Source of the DNA: Chitinophagaceae bacterium
Lineage (GTDB): Bacteria > Bacteroidota > Bacteroidia > Chitinophagales > Chitinophagaceae
NCBI GenBank assembly: GCA_947447825.1
Contig: CANFLL010000006.1
Span: 1-64,000 of the forward strand
Direction: 5' to 3'
DNA: 64,000 nucleotides
The notes beneath the pieces were generated by a model that saw only the letters and a list, made by a program, of their open reading frames with translations, did no database searches and had not been told where the DNA came from. This document shows, piece by piece, positions 1 through 9,029 of the stretch. The position numbers and the translations under genes are program-made. The number at the start of each line of letters is the position of its first letter. The first letter of the stretch is position 1.

Positions 1-99
1 CATACCGCTTCTCGGATAGTACCTGTAATAAAATTTAGGTGCAATACGGCAACTGGAATAGGGGTTCAAACTTTCACTTTCGTAGATATTGAGCGTTAG
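1..99 (+). CDS. possible 3' end of a gene entering from the left
   Basis: Frame 1 is open from the window edge for 32 codons and stops at TAG. The other two forward frames close within the first 36 bases. The peptide ends in TFTFVDIER and matches no family I recognise. With so little sequence this may be chance, and nothing outside the window can be checked. Confidence 0.25.
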   Translation, partial: HTASRIVPVIKFRCNTATGIGVQTFTFVDIER

Positions 100-186
100 T
101 TGAGTAACAAAGCCCTGAGAGGTGGGTATTATTTGATTAAATCTTGATTGAAATTAATTAAAAAAAATCGTAACTATTCAGTGGAT

Positions 187-320
187 ATTTAACCACAAGA
201 GTCACAAAGGCTTTCACCAAGAACACAAGGATTGTGTTGTACTTATCTCTTCAGAACTACCATTGGAGGACTCTAAACTTTAGGGTCCTTAGTTTTTTCC
301 TTGTGCACTTTGTGGTAAAT
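187..320. repeat. inverted CACAAAG-type intergenic element
   Basis: The left arm reads aaccacaagagtcacaaag and later acacaagg. The right arm, ccttgtgcactttgtggt, is its imperfect reverse complement about 80 bases on. Similar CCACA/CACAGA-rich inverted fragments occur near 39850-39950, so this looks like a dispersed non-coding element, not a gene. It could fold as a long imperfect hairpin. No transposase is nearby. Confidence 0.45.
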
Positions 321-510
321 ACCCCCCTGAACTGTTACAAATAATGTTACTAATTAAGAGCTGTACTAATTTGTAAACTCAGAAAATAAACTAATGACAA
401 AAGGGTTTATTGTTGTCTATCATATTAACACTAAACAAATAATAGTCCATTTAATTAGTCAAAGAATAAAGTCAAATTGAAGTTTATACTCGTCAGAATA
501 TATCTTTAAA

Positions 511-741
511 TGCATTAAAACTATCCCAGTAGCCTTAAAAGTGCCGTATTTAGGTCAACTAACTGAGTATTCAGGTCAACTGACGCTGTATTTAATTCCG
601 GAAACTCTGTCTTATAATCTACTAACGGTCTTTTTACATCTAAATATATCGGATCTGAATCTAAATAGGCTGTATCTGAATCAACTAACCTTGTATTTGA
701 ATCAATTAACGGAGAATTTAAGAGTAAATACGTTGGTTAAG
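511..741. repeat. degenerate 21-bp tandem repeat array (about 10 units)
   Basis: Units of exactly 21 bases can be laid end to end from about 532 to 741, for example those starting at 553, 574, 658, 679 and 700. The best-conserved parts are a TCAACTAAC-like core and a TGTATTT-like tail. Units at 595, 637 and 721 are strongly degraded. Because 21 is a multiple of three, one frame stays open and reads as a 7-residue repeat (NQLTLYL-like), but I regard it as non-coding. The rest of 1-863 holds no supportable gene. Confidence 0.7.
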
Positions 742-863
742 TATATTTTGAGAAATCATCAAATAGTTATTAGATAACATTTTCCACCTGAGGTAATGTT
801 TTGAATAACTCTACGAACAATGAATTTATTTATCTTTTTCTTATCCTTTACGGTATTGATTCC

Positions 864-1301
864 TTATTTCTTATTTAAAGCATCTCTTATTTCCATCAAT
901 AATTTTTCGGTGCTTGATGGTTCAGCAGGTGCCTCAGCAACATCTTCTTCCTTTTTCTTCATGGCATTAATTGCTTTTATAACTAAAAAGACAAAAATGG
1001 CTATCACCACAAAATCAATTACAGAGGTTACGAAAGTGCCATATTTAATAGCAACTTCTTCCACAGCTTTGGTAATCACTTTTCCTGCCGCATCTTTCAC
1101 TTCAGGTATGCCTTCCTTCAACACAATCTTTTGAGAATTAAAATTACCCCCTCCTGTAAGCATACTAAGTATTGGCATTACAATTCCCTCAATGAACGAG
1201 GAAGTTATTTTTCCAAACGATGCGCCCATCACAAAAGCAACTGCTGTATCTATTAAATTACCACGAAGTGCAAACTCCTTAAACTCTTTAATCATTCCCA
1301 T
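864..1301 (-). CDS. mscL: large-conductance mechanosensitive channel MscL
   Basis: MscL is a homopentameric inner-membrane channel that opens under high membrane tension and releases solutes during hypo-osmotic shock. The protein starts MGMIKEFKEFALRGN, the typical amphipathic N-terminal helix followed by the RGN turn. A first membrane helix follows (AVAFVMGASFGKI, pore-lining) and a second at about residues 85-110 (VIDFVVIAIFVFLVIKAI), then a charged C-terminal helix. The length of 145 residues is normal. I chose the second of three closely spaced ATG codons because family members begin about there; a start 9 bases upstream or 6 downstream is possible. The gene stands alone, transcribed toward the left-end repeats. 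Confidence 0.93.
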   Translation of the reverse strand: MGMIKEFKEFALRGNLIDTAVAFVMGASFGKITSSFIEGIVMPILSMLTGGGNFNSQKIVLKEGIPEVKDAAGKVITKAVEEVAIKYGTFVTSVIDFVVIAIFVFLVIKAINAMKKKEEDVAEAPAEPSSTEKLLMEIRDALNKK

Positions 1302-1486
1302 AACAAGCATTTTTGATATTATTTGAAGGGATGAATATAGAAATATTTTTTATTATTTGTAAGAATAAGAAGTTGATAATTGATTGCTGAAAAATATTTG
1401 CCAATTCTCTATTCCTTTTTTCTAATGATTTCAGCTTTGATTTAACACATTTTCTTTCCTTCAATACACTGCCTTATCTTCGCCCG

Positions 1487-3814
1487 ATGCAGGATTATTT
1501 ATTAGGATTAAACGAACCCCAACGAGAAGCTGTTACACACAAAGATGGTCCACTTATGATAGTGGCAGGAGCAGGAAGTGGAAAAACTAAGGTGCTTACA
1601 ACCAGAATAGCGCATTTGATGGCACAAGGCGTAGATGCATTTAATATACTTGCCTTAACTTTTACCAATAAGGCTGCCGCCGAAATGAAGGAGCGGATTG
1701 AGAAAATACTAAATAATAACGAAGCCCGCAATCTTTACATAGGAACATTCCATAGCGTGTTTGCAAGGATATTGCGTGGTGAAGCGCATAGAATTGGCTA
1801 TCCTAACAACTTTACTATTTATGATACGGATGATAGCCGTAGTGTAATTAAAACCGTTATCAATGAATTGCATCTAGATGATAAAACCTATAAACCAAAT
1901 ATAGTGGGCAATAGGATTTCGTCGGCAAAGAATGCATTGATGGGGCCGAGAGAATATATGTTGGATACCTACATTCAACAAGAAGATATTAGGGCAAACC
2001 GTCCGGCTTTGGGGCAAATTTATCTAGCCTATACCGCACGCTGTTTTAAGAATGGTGCCATGGATTTTGATGATTTGCTATTGAAAATGTATGAGATGCT
2101 AAATACGCAGCCAGAAGCATTGATAAAATACCAGCGCAAGTTTAAATACATTATGATTGATGAGTATCAGGATACCAATGCGGTGCAATATCAAATAACC
2201 AAACTATTGGGTGCTATGAATGAAAACGTCTGTGTGGTGGGCGATGATGCACAGAGTATTTATAGCTTTAGAGGGGCAACCATCGAGAATATTCTTCAGT
2301 TTCAGAAGGATTATGACGATGTGAAAGTGGTGAAACTAGAGCAGAATTACCGTAGCACACAAAGTATATTGAAGGTTGCCAATGAGATTATTGGGAATAA
2401 TAAAGGGCAGATTCCTAAACAATTATGGACGGATAACAAGACTGGAGAGAAAATAAAAGTGGTGCGTACCATGACAGATAATGATGAAGGTAAGTTTGTG
2501 GCCGATGTTATTCAGGAGCAAAAATTACGTAATCATTATTTCAACAGAGACTTTGCCATCCTTTATAGAACCAATGCCCAAAGCCGGGCGTATGAAGAAA
2601 GCCTACGCCGGATGGGGATTACTTACCGCATTTATGGGGGTGTAAGCTTTTATCAACGTAAGGAAGTGAAAGATATGCTTGCTTATTTGCGGGTTATTGT
2701 AAACCAACGTGATGAGGAAGCCCTAAAACGTATTATCAATTATCCGGTAAGAGGAATTGGGAAAACCAGTATTGAAAAGTTAGTTATTGTTGCCAACGAA
2801 CAAAACATCAGCATGTTTGAAGCTTTGCAACGTGCTGGCGAAATTGGTTTTAAAGGCGGCACATTGGAAGCTATTCAGAACTTTGTTACAATGGTTCGAT
2901 ATTTTCAAACCTTATTAAACGATAAAAATGCGTACGATGTAGCGGTACAGGTAGGCAAGCACACCAACTTAGTAAAAGAATTATTTGCCGATAAAACAAC
3001 AGAAGGACTAGCCCGATACGAAAACGTACAAGAGTTACTAAACTCCATCAAGAACTGGACGGAGATGCCGGATAATGAGGATGGCGAAGTGATGGCCAAA
3101 ACATTGGGTGCTTTCTTGCAACAGGTTACCCTGTTTACTGATGCGGATGATGATAAAGAAAATGGTGATGTGGTGAAACTAATGACCATTCACGCTGCAA
3201 AAGGATTAGAATTTGGTTGTGTGTTTGTGGGCGGCGTAGAGGAAAACCTTTTTCCTAATGCAATGGCGGTTAATACGCGCGAAGAACTTGAGGAAGAAAG
3301 ACGGTTGTTTTATGTGGCGGTTACACGTGCAAAGGATAAGTTGTGGTTGACGTTTTCTAACTCTCGGTATCGTTTTGGACAGTTAGTACAGAATGATCCT
3401 AGCCGTTTCTTAGATGAGATGCCAGAGCAGTTTCTGGATAGAACAAACTCTGGTGGCGGAATGCGAAATCAAGGAAGTGGTACAAGTACGGGAATCCCTT
3501 TTGAGCGTATGCACAAAGGAATGGGTACACCAAATGCGGGTAATGGAAATCCGGGAGGGCCTAAACCGAAACCAAGTTATATGCCTCCGCCAGTAGCGCC
3601 TAAGGTAAAAGAACATGTGCCATCGGAAAACTTTGTGGCGAGTGATACTAGCAATTTGCAGGCTGGTCAACAGGTAGAACACCAGAAGTTTGGCTTTGGA
3701 ATAGTATTGAAAGTTGAAGGTTCGGGGCATAATCCAATTGCTAATATCGACTTTAAGCAGAATGGAGAGAAGAAGATAATGCTGAATTATGCAAAGCTTC
3801 GGATTGTGGAGTAA
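1487..3814 (+). CDS. UvrD/PcrA-type ATP-dependent DNA helicase (SF1)
   Basis: This is a superfamily 1A 3'-5' DNA helicase of the UvrD/PcrA group, acting in nucleotide-excision and mismatch repair and in clearing stalled forks or transcription complexes. Visible motifs are the Q-motif region LNEPQREAV, Walker A AGAGSGKT near residue 28, IDEYQDTN (motif II), QSIYSFRGA, QNYRS, TIHAAKGLEF and VTRAKDKLW. The C-terminal 50 residues (VEHQKFGFGIVLKVEG) form the small Tudor-like RNA-polymerase-binding domain of PcrA. A Gly/Pro/Asn-rich linker precedes it. At 775 residues it is a typical length. A small gene starts 9 bases downstream, so the two may share a transcript. Confidence 0.95.
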   Translation: MQDYLLGLNEPQREAVTHKDGPLMIVAGAGSGKTKVLTTRIAHLMAQGVDAFNILALTFTNKAAAEMKERIEKILNNNEARNLYIGTFHSVFARILRGEAHRIGYPNNFTIYDTDDSRSVIKTVINELHLDDKTYKPNIVGNRISSAKNALMGPREYMLDTYIQQEDIRANRPALGQIYLAYTARCFKNGAMDFDDLLLKMYEMLNTQPEALIKYQRKFKYIMIDEYQDTNAVQYQITKLLGAMNENVCVVGDDAQSIYSFRGATIENILQFQKDYDDVKVVKLEQNYRSTQSILKVANEIIGNNKGQIPKQLWTDNKTGEKIKVVRTMTDNDEGKFVADVIQEQKLRNHYFNRDFAILYRTNAQSRAYEESLRRMGITYRIYGGVSFYQRKEVKDMLAYLRVIVNQRDEEALKRIINYPVRGIGKTSIEKLVIVANEQNISMFEALQRAGEIGFKGGTLEAIQNFVTMVRYFQTLLNDKNAYDVAVQVGKHTNLVKELFADKTTEGLARYENVQELLNSIKNWTEMPDNEDGEVMAKTLGAFLQQVTLFTDADDDKENGDVVKLMTIHAAKGLEFGCVFVGGVEENLFPNAMAVNTREELEEERRLFYVAVTRAKDKLWLTFSNSRYRFGQLVQNDPSRFLDEMPEQFLDRTNSGGGMRNQGSGTSTGIPFERMHKGMGTPNAGNGNPGGPKPKPSYMPPPVAPKVKEHVPSENFVASDTSNLQAGQQVEHQKFGFGIVLKVEGSGHNPIANIDFKQNGEKKIMLNYAKLRIVE

Positions 3815-3823
3815 ATTAAAGTA

Positions 3824-4216
3824 ATGAAAGAAGAACGAAAACGTGCAAGAACATGGGCAAAGGATAACATACCAGAATTCGGAATAAAAATAATCATAGA
3901 TAATTTTCCAGTTGAGGAATTAAGCTTTTACAGGAGTGACGTAAAGTCAATAACAGGTAAATCTCATGAAGATGCTGCTTATTTATTTAGTCAAATTTCT
4001 ATTCTTCCTGAATTGTTAAAAGAAGCAGTTTACATGGGTAGCTCTCCAGATTATGGTTCGCACAATGAAGTTTGTTTTTGGCATTATTTCTACTTTACAA
4101 TGAATAAACGGTCGAGCTATTTCAATATAATGGAAACAAAGAAAGGAGAGTTTAGAATATATTCGGTTAGTGACGAAAAAGGGTTTGATAAATATAAAAT
4201 AAAAAACAAGGTTTAA
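3824..4216 (+). CDS. small protein resembling BECR-fold (barnase/EndoU/colicin/RelE-like) nucleases
   Basis: The protein has 130 residues and no signal peptide or membrane segment. The pattern of a GKSH segment, a helical stretch ending LLKEAVYMG, then FWHYFYFTM and a strand ending GEFRIYSVSD resembles the small phage-associated barnase/EndoU/colicin E5-D/RelE-like (PBECR or LPD3-type) nuclease domains from memory; I could not test this. Those domains usually sit at the end of large polyvalent or toxin proteins. Here one appears as a stand-alone gene 9 bases after a helicase gene, with no recognisable immunity gene. Treat it as hypothetical; the family link is inference. Confidence 0.6.
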   Translation: MKEERKRARTWAKDNIPEFGIKIIIDNFPVEELSFYRSDVKSITGKSHEDAAYLFSQISILPELLKEAVYMGSSPDYGSHNEVCFWHYFYFTMNKRSSYFNIMETKKGEFRIYSVSDEKGFDKYKIKNKV

Positions 4217-4315
4217 AGCTGCGGTGAGGTGGTTCTGCAAACCACTGCGACTTATACTCTAAAACCTTGTTATGCAAATGTAACTGTAAATCTCTATTTT
4301 TATCAACTATATAAA

Positions 4316-4765
4316 ATGGCAGGGAAAAATATTATACTTAACATAGATGGATTGAACGAGGACTTCCTGAAAGGAACTCGTTTAATAGCTATTACTGCCC
4401 CGCTGAAAAAGCACCAGTTCTGTTTGAAGTTGAACAATCTGCTCAACCTTAACTTTAAGCTTTGTAGTGAGAAGGAAGTGCCAGTAGAGAAGAAAAACAG
4501 GAAGTATTATTTCTCCATCTTTCAATCTACGGAGCCAACCAATCCATTTATGGAATACATTATTTATCATACACAATATGATGGGGAATATTTACTTCCA
4601 GAATTGAAGCATACCGATTATCTGTGGCTCATTCGTGGAAATGCTATCGAAGAGGATCATTTTAACTTCATTAAACAAGGGATAAAATCTATCAGTGGCG
4701 TACAAATGGTCGCTGAGATATATCCCGAGCAGATAAAAAGTAAAGGCAATTTGGTGTTTGAGTAA
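4316..4765 (+). CDS. IPExxxVDY family protein
   Basis: This is a conserved Bacteroidota protein of unknown role. The family is named for an IPExxxVDY motif, seen here as LPELKHTDY at about residues 101-109, followed by LWLIRG. The protein is 149 residues long, cytosolic, with no signal peptide or membrane helix. An upstream in-frame non-ATG start would add 29 residues unlike the family, so the ATG in MAGKNIILNIDG is preferred. A GC-rich hairpin with a T-run follows the stop. I know of no established biochemical function for this family. Confidence 0.8.
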   Translation: MAGKNIILNIDGLNEDFLKGTRLIAITAPLKKHQFCLKLNNLLNLNFKLCSEKEVPVEKKNRKYYFSIFQSTEPTNPFMEYIIYHTQYDGEYLLPELKHTDYLWLIRGNAIEEDHFNFIKQGIKSISGVQMVAEIYPEQIKSKGNLVFE

Positions 4766-4792
4766 TAAAACACTTTCTAATTAATAACATCC

Positions 4793-4817
4793 AAAGCCCC
4801 TTTAGGGTTGGGGTTTT
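4793..4817 (+). terminator. hairpin terminator
   Basis: The stem is aaagcccc/ggggtttt with a 9-base loop and ends in TTTT. It lies between the IPExxxVDY gene and the S4-domain gene, so it can end transcription from the left. Confidence 0.5.
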
Positions 4818-4828
4818 AATCATAATTC

Positions 4829-5212
4829 ATGGTTACAAAAGAAAAACTTAGGATAGATAAATATTTATGGTCGATAAGGCTATTTAAAACAAGAAGTTTA
4901 GCTTCTGAGGCCTGCGAAAAAGGAAAGGTGAAGCTGAATGGCGGCTCGGTGAAACCTGCCAAAACAGTAAATGTTGGAGATGAATACGAAGTGAAAACAG
5001 AAGCAAGAAAGTGGCTGATAAAGGTTACCGGATTGGTACATAATAGGGTTGCTTATGCCGAGTCTCTCAACTTTTATATTGATATAACGCCTGAGGAAGA
5101 GTTGGATATTACCAAGTTTCAACCTTCTTCTTTTCATACGGGCAAACGCCTTAGTAAGGTGGGCAGACCTACCAAGAAAGAACGTAGGGATTGGGATGGA
5201 TATATGGAATAA
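4829..5212 (+). CDS. S4 RNA-binding domain protein (Hsp15/HslR family)
   Basis: This is a small basic protein of 127 residues with an S4 alpha-L RNA-binding domain at the N-terminus (RIDKYLWSIRLFKTRSLAS, then KGKVKLNGG and KPAKTVNVGDEYEV). E. coli Hsp15 binds free 50S subunits that carry a nascent chain and helps recycle stalled subunits; the domain order and length match that family. The basic C-terminal tail (KVGRPTKKERRDWDGY) is also typical. The gene is in its own unit, preceded by a terminator, with about 190 bases of spacer before the next gene. Confidence 0.88.
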   Translation: MVTKEKLRIDKYLWSIRLFKTRSLASEACEKGKVKLNGGSVKPAKTVNVGDEYEVKTEARKWLIKVTGLVHNRVAYAESLNFYIDITPEEELDITKFQPSSFHTGKRLSKVGRPTKKERRDWDGYME

Positions 5213-5405
5213 ACTAACGAGGTGTCTTTGGGGATATTAAGTACCCAATTTTAAATACGAATTATCATCAACAGGACATATTTCCATTAAATAATTAATC
5301 AGAAGAAACTTAGTTGATATACTAGTCACATAAACCTCTTTTCTTTGTAGGCATTTATTTTTTTAAGTTCCTTTTTGTTACAATACTCTTGAATTATCTA
5401 ATCAA

Positions 5406-5837
5406 ATGAAGAAAACTATTCTACCCTTACTATCGTTTATGCTTCTTGGTGGCAATTTGATAGCTCAAACATTTTCGAAAGATTCTACTAGCAAGCAAGT
5501 TCACAAGGGATACAAAGAATCTATATTTCCAGGTGGTAAAGAAGCATGGATAAACTACGTTCAATCGAATGTAAACGGAGCTTTGGGCAAGTACATTCTT
5601 AATCCAAAAGGACTTCCAAAGGTTCAGCAGAGTGCTTATGTAACCTTTAAAGTAGATAAGGATGGAAGTATTACAGATGTAGTGGTTACAAATGCCGCTG
5701 AATTAAACCCCAAATTGGTTGAAGAAGCATTGAGGGTTATAAAAAGTAGTCCTAAGTGGACTCCGGCCATGAGTGATGGAGAGTTTATTACCGAAAAAGG
5801 AATGCAAACAATTACTTGGGAACATGGAAAGAAATAA
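5406..5837 (+). CDS. secreted TonB C-terminal-domain protein 1
   Basis: An N-terminal signal peptide (MKKTILPLLSFMLLGGNLIAQ) leads into a single TonB C-terminal domain: AYVTFKVDKDGSITDVVV, then EALRVIKSSPKWTPA. There is no N-terminal transmembrane anchor with Pro-rich linker as in true TonB energy transducers. At 143 residues it is the bare domain, exported to the periplasm. It is followed 18 bases later by a second gene of the same design, an apparent tandem duplication that has diverged. The role is unknown; it may bind outer-membrane receptors or peptidoglycan, which is inference from the fold. Confidence 0.78.
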   Translation: MKKTILPLLSFMLLGGNLIAQTFSKDSTSKQVHKGYKESIFPGGKEAWINYVQSNVNGALGKYILNPKGLPKVQQSAYVTFKVDKDGSITDVVVTNAAELNPKLVEEALRVIKSSPKWTPAMSDGEFITEKGMQTITWEHGKK

Positions 5838-5855
5838 AAACTAAAATTGAAACAA

Positions 5856-6350
5856 ATGAAAAAGATATTTTTAATACTAATAGTGGCTGTTGTTATTGTT
5901 ACTGGTTTAAATGCACAAAGTCAGGGTTCTGATTCTGCCTACTATAAAGGCAACGTATATCACTTTGGGTTTTCAGGATTTAATGCCAAAGGGGATAGCC
6001 TTTTTACTTCTACGCAAATAGAGGCGGAATTTCCTGGAGGGGCAGTTGCTTGGAGATCTTATTTAGAAAGAAACCTAAAAACTTCTGTTGGGTCTAAATA
6101 TATAAAGATTCCAAAGGGAGAATCAAGTGCAATTGCGAGAGTTAATTTGAATTTTCAGATTGATGAGCTTGGTAATATTCAAGACATACAGGTTGATAGT
6201 GTTTCTCGTGCCACGGTTCATGAAAAAATTATTCAAGAAGCAATTAGGGTAATTAAAAAAGGACCCACATGGACACCAGCTTGGCAAAATGGGAAGAATG
6301 TTCGTTATAGGGCTTTACAATCTATAAGTTTCGTTTCTTCAAAAGATTAA
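5856..6350 (+). CDS. secreted TonB C-terminal-domain protein 2
   Basis: This protein has 164 residues: a signal peptide ([21 protein letters not shown]) followed by a TonB C-domain ([20 protein letters not shown], then [20 protein letters not shown]). The conserved [12 protein letters not shown] segment near the N-terminus also occurs in the preceding gene as FPGGKEAWINYV, so the two are paralogues. An upstream TTG could add three residues, but the ATG gives a clean signal peptide. It sits 14 bases before trmD and may be co-transcribed with it. Function is unknown. Confidence 0.78.
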   Translation: MKKIFLILIVAVVIVTGLNAQSQGSDSAYYKGNVYHFGFSGFNAKGDSLFTSTQIEAEFPGGAVAWRSYLERNLKTSVGSKYIKIPKGESSAIARVNLNFQIDELGNIQDIQVDSVSRATVHEKIIQEAIRVIKKGPTWTPAWQNGKNVRYRALQSISFVSSKD

Positions 6351-6364
6351 TCAAACTCCTCCAC

Positions 6365-7039
6365 ATGCAAATAGACATTATCACTGTAGCACCCGAATTA
6401 TTGGATAGCCCATTTAGTCATAGTATTATGAAGAGGGCACAGGACAAAGGCTTGCTTACTGTCCGTACTCACAACCTTAGAGAGTGGGCAATAAATAAAC
6501 ATGGTCAGGTAGACGACTATCAATATGGTGGTGGTGCAGGCATGGTGATGATGTGCGAGCCTTTGGCAAACGCTATTGAGTACTTGCAAAAGACGACTAC
6601 CTACGATGAAATCATATATATGACGCCGGATGGCCCTACGTTTCAGCAGCAGATGGCTAACCAATTGTCGATGGCGGAGAACTTACTCATCATCTGCGGA
6701 CACTATAAAGGCATCGATCAACGTATACGTGATTTGTATGTTACCAAAGAAATCTCTATCGGAGATTATGTGTTGAGTGGTGGCGAACTAGCTGCAGCCG
6801 TAGTAGTGGATGCAATAGGTAGATTGATACCCGGTGTGCTAAATGATGAGACGTCTGCCTTGTTTGATAGCTTTCAGGATAACTTATTGGCTCCCCCCGT
6901 TTATACCCGCCCGGCAGAGTTTAAAGGATTGAAAGTACCTGATATATTGCTTACCGGGCATCCATTAAAGATAGAAGATTGGCGTATGGAGCAAAGCCTG
7001 CAACGCACGAAAGAAAGAAGACCTGATATTTTAGAGTGA
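6365..7039 (+). CDS. trmD: tRNA (guanine-N1-)-methyltransferase TrmD
   Basis: TrmD methylates G37 at N1, next to the anticodon, using S-adenosylmethionine, and so prevents +1 frameshifting. It is a SPOUT-class knotted dimer. The sequence shows the family start [20 protein letters not shown], the YGGGAGMVM segment, the cofactor-knot motif [11 protein letters not shown], and [13 protein letters not shown]. The protein is 224 residues, standard length. The usual rpsP-rimM-trmD-rplS operon is not present; here it follows two TonB-domain genes. A long inverted repeat begins 10 bases after the stop. Confidence 0.95.
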   Translation: MQIDIITVAPELLDSPFSHSIMKRAQDKGLLTVRTHNLREWAINKHGQVDDYQYGGGAGMVMMCEPLANAIEYLQKTTTYDEIIYMTPDGPTFQQQMANQLSMAENLLIICGHYKGIDQRIRDLYVTKEISIGDYVLSGGELAAAVVVDAIGRLIPGVLNDETSALFDSFQDNLLAPPVYTRPAEFKGLKVPDILLTGHPLKIEDWRMEQSLQRTKERRPDILE

Positions 7040-7048
7040 GGGGAGTTG

Positions 7049-7266
7049 AGGGAAAGAGGAGATAGGAAAGGAGGATAAGAGTGGTGGAGGAATATAGGGA
7101 AGAAGTATTGGAGGATAAGAGGATAAGAGTATTGGAGTATAAAAAAATAGGGATAGAACTATTGAAGCTACAAAAACTTGGTGTGTATCTATTATTAACA
7201 CTCTTATCCTCTCTCCACTTTCCCTTTCCCCTACTCTTATCCTCCTTTCCTATCTCCTCTTTCCCT
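7049..7266. repeat. 34-bp perfect inverted repeat between convergent genes
   Basis: The arms at 7049-7082 and 7233-7266 are exact reverse complements over 34 bases (core agaggagataggaaagg). The 150-base loop carries further GGATAAGAG/CTCTTATCC copies. It lies between trmD (+) and the GH3 gene (-), which converge on it. A bidirectional terminator or mobile palindromic element are both possible. A 73-codon open frame across it is a purine/pyrimidine-tract artefact. Confidence 0.75.
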
Positions 7267-7298
7267 TCTCTTCCCCTCTTATCCTATTTCCTCCTTCC

Positions 7299-9029
7299 CT
7301 AATAACCTATACTTACAGGCAATGTTCCCACCGCTTTTGCCTTGCCTACTAGTATATCTGCTGCGGCTTGCTGAACTATTTCATCGTCCTCATAACACGC
7401 AATGAGGTTGGGGGCATTGCTCGAAACCTTCATGGCATAAGGATTACCAAAGAAGAGCGTTGCTGTATTTGCTTGTTGTTGCAACTCATTAATCAAATAA
7501 ACAGAAGCCTTACTCAATCCATAATTATTGGCAGGGCGGCGACTATAATTGTGAACACCAATTACGATGGCATCGTACATTTTATGTTTAAGAAGCGTAA
7601 TTAATTCTTCTGCACTTTGTCTATCACCAATAGTATCTATCTTCTTAGCCCCCGTTTGAGGCTCAATGGTCTCTTTGGTGATTACCGCATTAACCTCTCC
7701 CGAAAAGAAATAATTATCACTATTTACCTCAGATTTTAATCGGGTAGCTATGGCGTTTTCCTTGCTCACCCCAATGGCTATATAGGCTATCTTTCGTTCG
7801 GCTTTCAATGGTATAACTTGGTTATTATCATTTAGTAGTGTAATGGCATTGCGCGCCACTTCTGTTTTAATGTATTTAGTTTCTACGTTTAGGTCTGCTA
7901 CTAGGTTACGTGTATCTACAGGCTGATAGTGGTTTAGCCCCATGTTATATTTAACCAATAATATCTTTCTTACGCTAGCATCTATTTGTTTCCAGCTAAG
8001 TTTTTTGTCGGCAATGGCCTGTTTTGTTTTAGCAATTGTTCCTTCTATGTCGGTAGGCAAACAAAGCATATCGTTGCCCGCCACTAGCGCCATCATACTT
8101 GCTTCTCCATCTGGAAAGAACTTGCTAATGCCCTTCATTTCTAGCCCGTCAGTAACGGTTATGCCTTTAAAGCCTAGTTGTTTTTTGAGCAATCCATCTA
8201 CCGCTTTGCTCGATAGGGATGTGGCCAAATGCACTGTGGTATCTATTGCGGGAATGTATAAATGAGCCATCATCACACTTCCTACTCCTGCTTTAATCAT
8301 CTCTTTAAAAGGATAAAGCTCTAACGAATCCAATGATTTTATTGATTTATTGATAACAGGCAAATCCAGGTGACTATCCACTGCTACATCGCCATGCCCA
8401 GGAAAGTGTTTGGCACAGGCCATCACGTTTTCGGCTTGTAATCCTTTCATGTATTGAACCCCAAAGGTTGCTACTTTATACTTGTTTTCTCCAAAGCTCC
8501 TGTCATTAATTACCGGGTTTTCGGGGTTATTGTTAACATCAACTACGGGGGCGTAGTTAACGTTAATGCCCATTCTTTTACACTGAAAACCTACGGTGTT
8601 ACCCATTTGATAAATAAGATTAGGGTCTGTAGTTGCCCCCATCATCAACTGATGTGGAAAGTTAATAATGCTATCGAGCCTCATACCCAAACCCCACTCT
8701 GCATCAATGCAAATCATCAGTGGAGTCTTGGCAATACTTTGGTAATAGTTGGTCAAATTTACTTGTCTTGCTGGCCCACCCTGAAAAAAGCAAAGCGATC
8801 CTACATTATACTTCTTTATGATGTCTGTAACCTGCTGCACATGCTCGGGGCCAAGGTTGCTATGCGCCCTGATAACCATCAATTGGGCAATCTTTTCATC
8901 AACGGTGAGAGAGTCAAACTGTTGTTTAACCCATTTTTTGGCAGCTCTTGATCGTTTGTAAAAATCTTGCGAGAATCCACTATGGACTATTGATAATAGT
9001 AGGCAAACTACAATAAACTTTCTGTTCAT
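7299..9029 (-). CDS. secreted glycoside hydrolase family 3 beta-N-acetylhexosaminidase
   Basis: This GH3 enzyme is of the NagZ type, which removes N-acetylglucosamine from muropeptides or other beta-GlcNAc glycans. The diagnostic block KHFPGHGDVAVDSHLDLP begins at residue 207 and contains the Asp-His pair typical of GH3 N-acetylglucosaminidases. The catalytic aspartate is in TVTDGLEMKG (Asp294). A signal peptide (MNRKFIVVCLLLSIVHSGFS) points to export, unlike cytosolic NagZ. The 576 residues cover the TIM barrel and a C-terminal alpha/beta domain. Some Bacteroidota homologues carry an extra C-terminal beta-lactamase-like domain, which is absent here. The gene is monocistronic. Confidence 0.9.
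   Translation of the reverse strand: MNRKFIVVCLLLSIVHSGFSQDFYKRSRAAKKWVKQQFDSLTVDEKIAQLMVIRAHSNLGPEHVQQVTDIIKKYNVGSLCFFQGGPARQVNLTNYYQSIAKTPLMICIDAEWGLGMRLDSIINFPHQLMMGATTDPNLIYQMGNTVGFQCKRMGINVNYAPVVDVNNNPENPVINDRSFGENKYKVATFGVQYMKGLQAENVMACAKHFPGHGDVAVDSHLDLPVINKSIKSLDSLELYPFKEMIKAGVGSVMMAHLYIPAIDTTVHLATSLSSKAVDGLLKKQLGFKGITVTDGLEMKGISKFFPDGEASMMALVAGNDMLCLPTDIEGTIAKTKQAIADKKLSWKQIDASVRKILLVKYNMGLNHYQPVDTRNLVADLNVETKYIKTEVARNAITLLNDNNQVIPLKAERKIAYIAIGVSKENAIATRLKSEVNSDNYFFSGEVNAVITKETIEPQTGAKKIDTIGDRQSAEELITLLKHKMYDAIVIGVHNYSRRPANNYGLSKASVYLINELQQQANTATLFFGNPYAMKVSSNAPNLIACYEDDEIVQQAAADILVGKAKAVGTLPVSIGY

Noticed and set aside
541-777. 78-residue open frame at the left end
   Set aside because: It is the open frame of a 21-bp tandem array, which stays open because 21 is a multiple of three. 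There is no ATG, no family match and no conserved start.
7081-7302. 73-residue open frame next to trmD
   Set aside because: It is formed by purine and pyrimidine tracts of a long inverted repeat. The peptide is low-complexity and would overlap the end of the GH3 gene.
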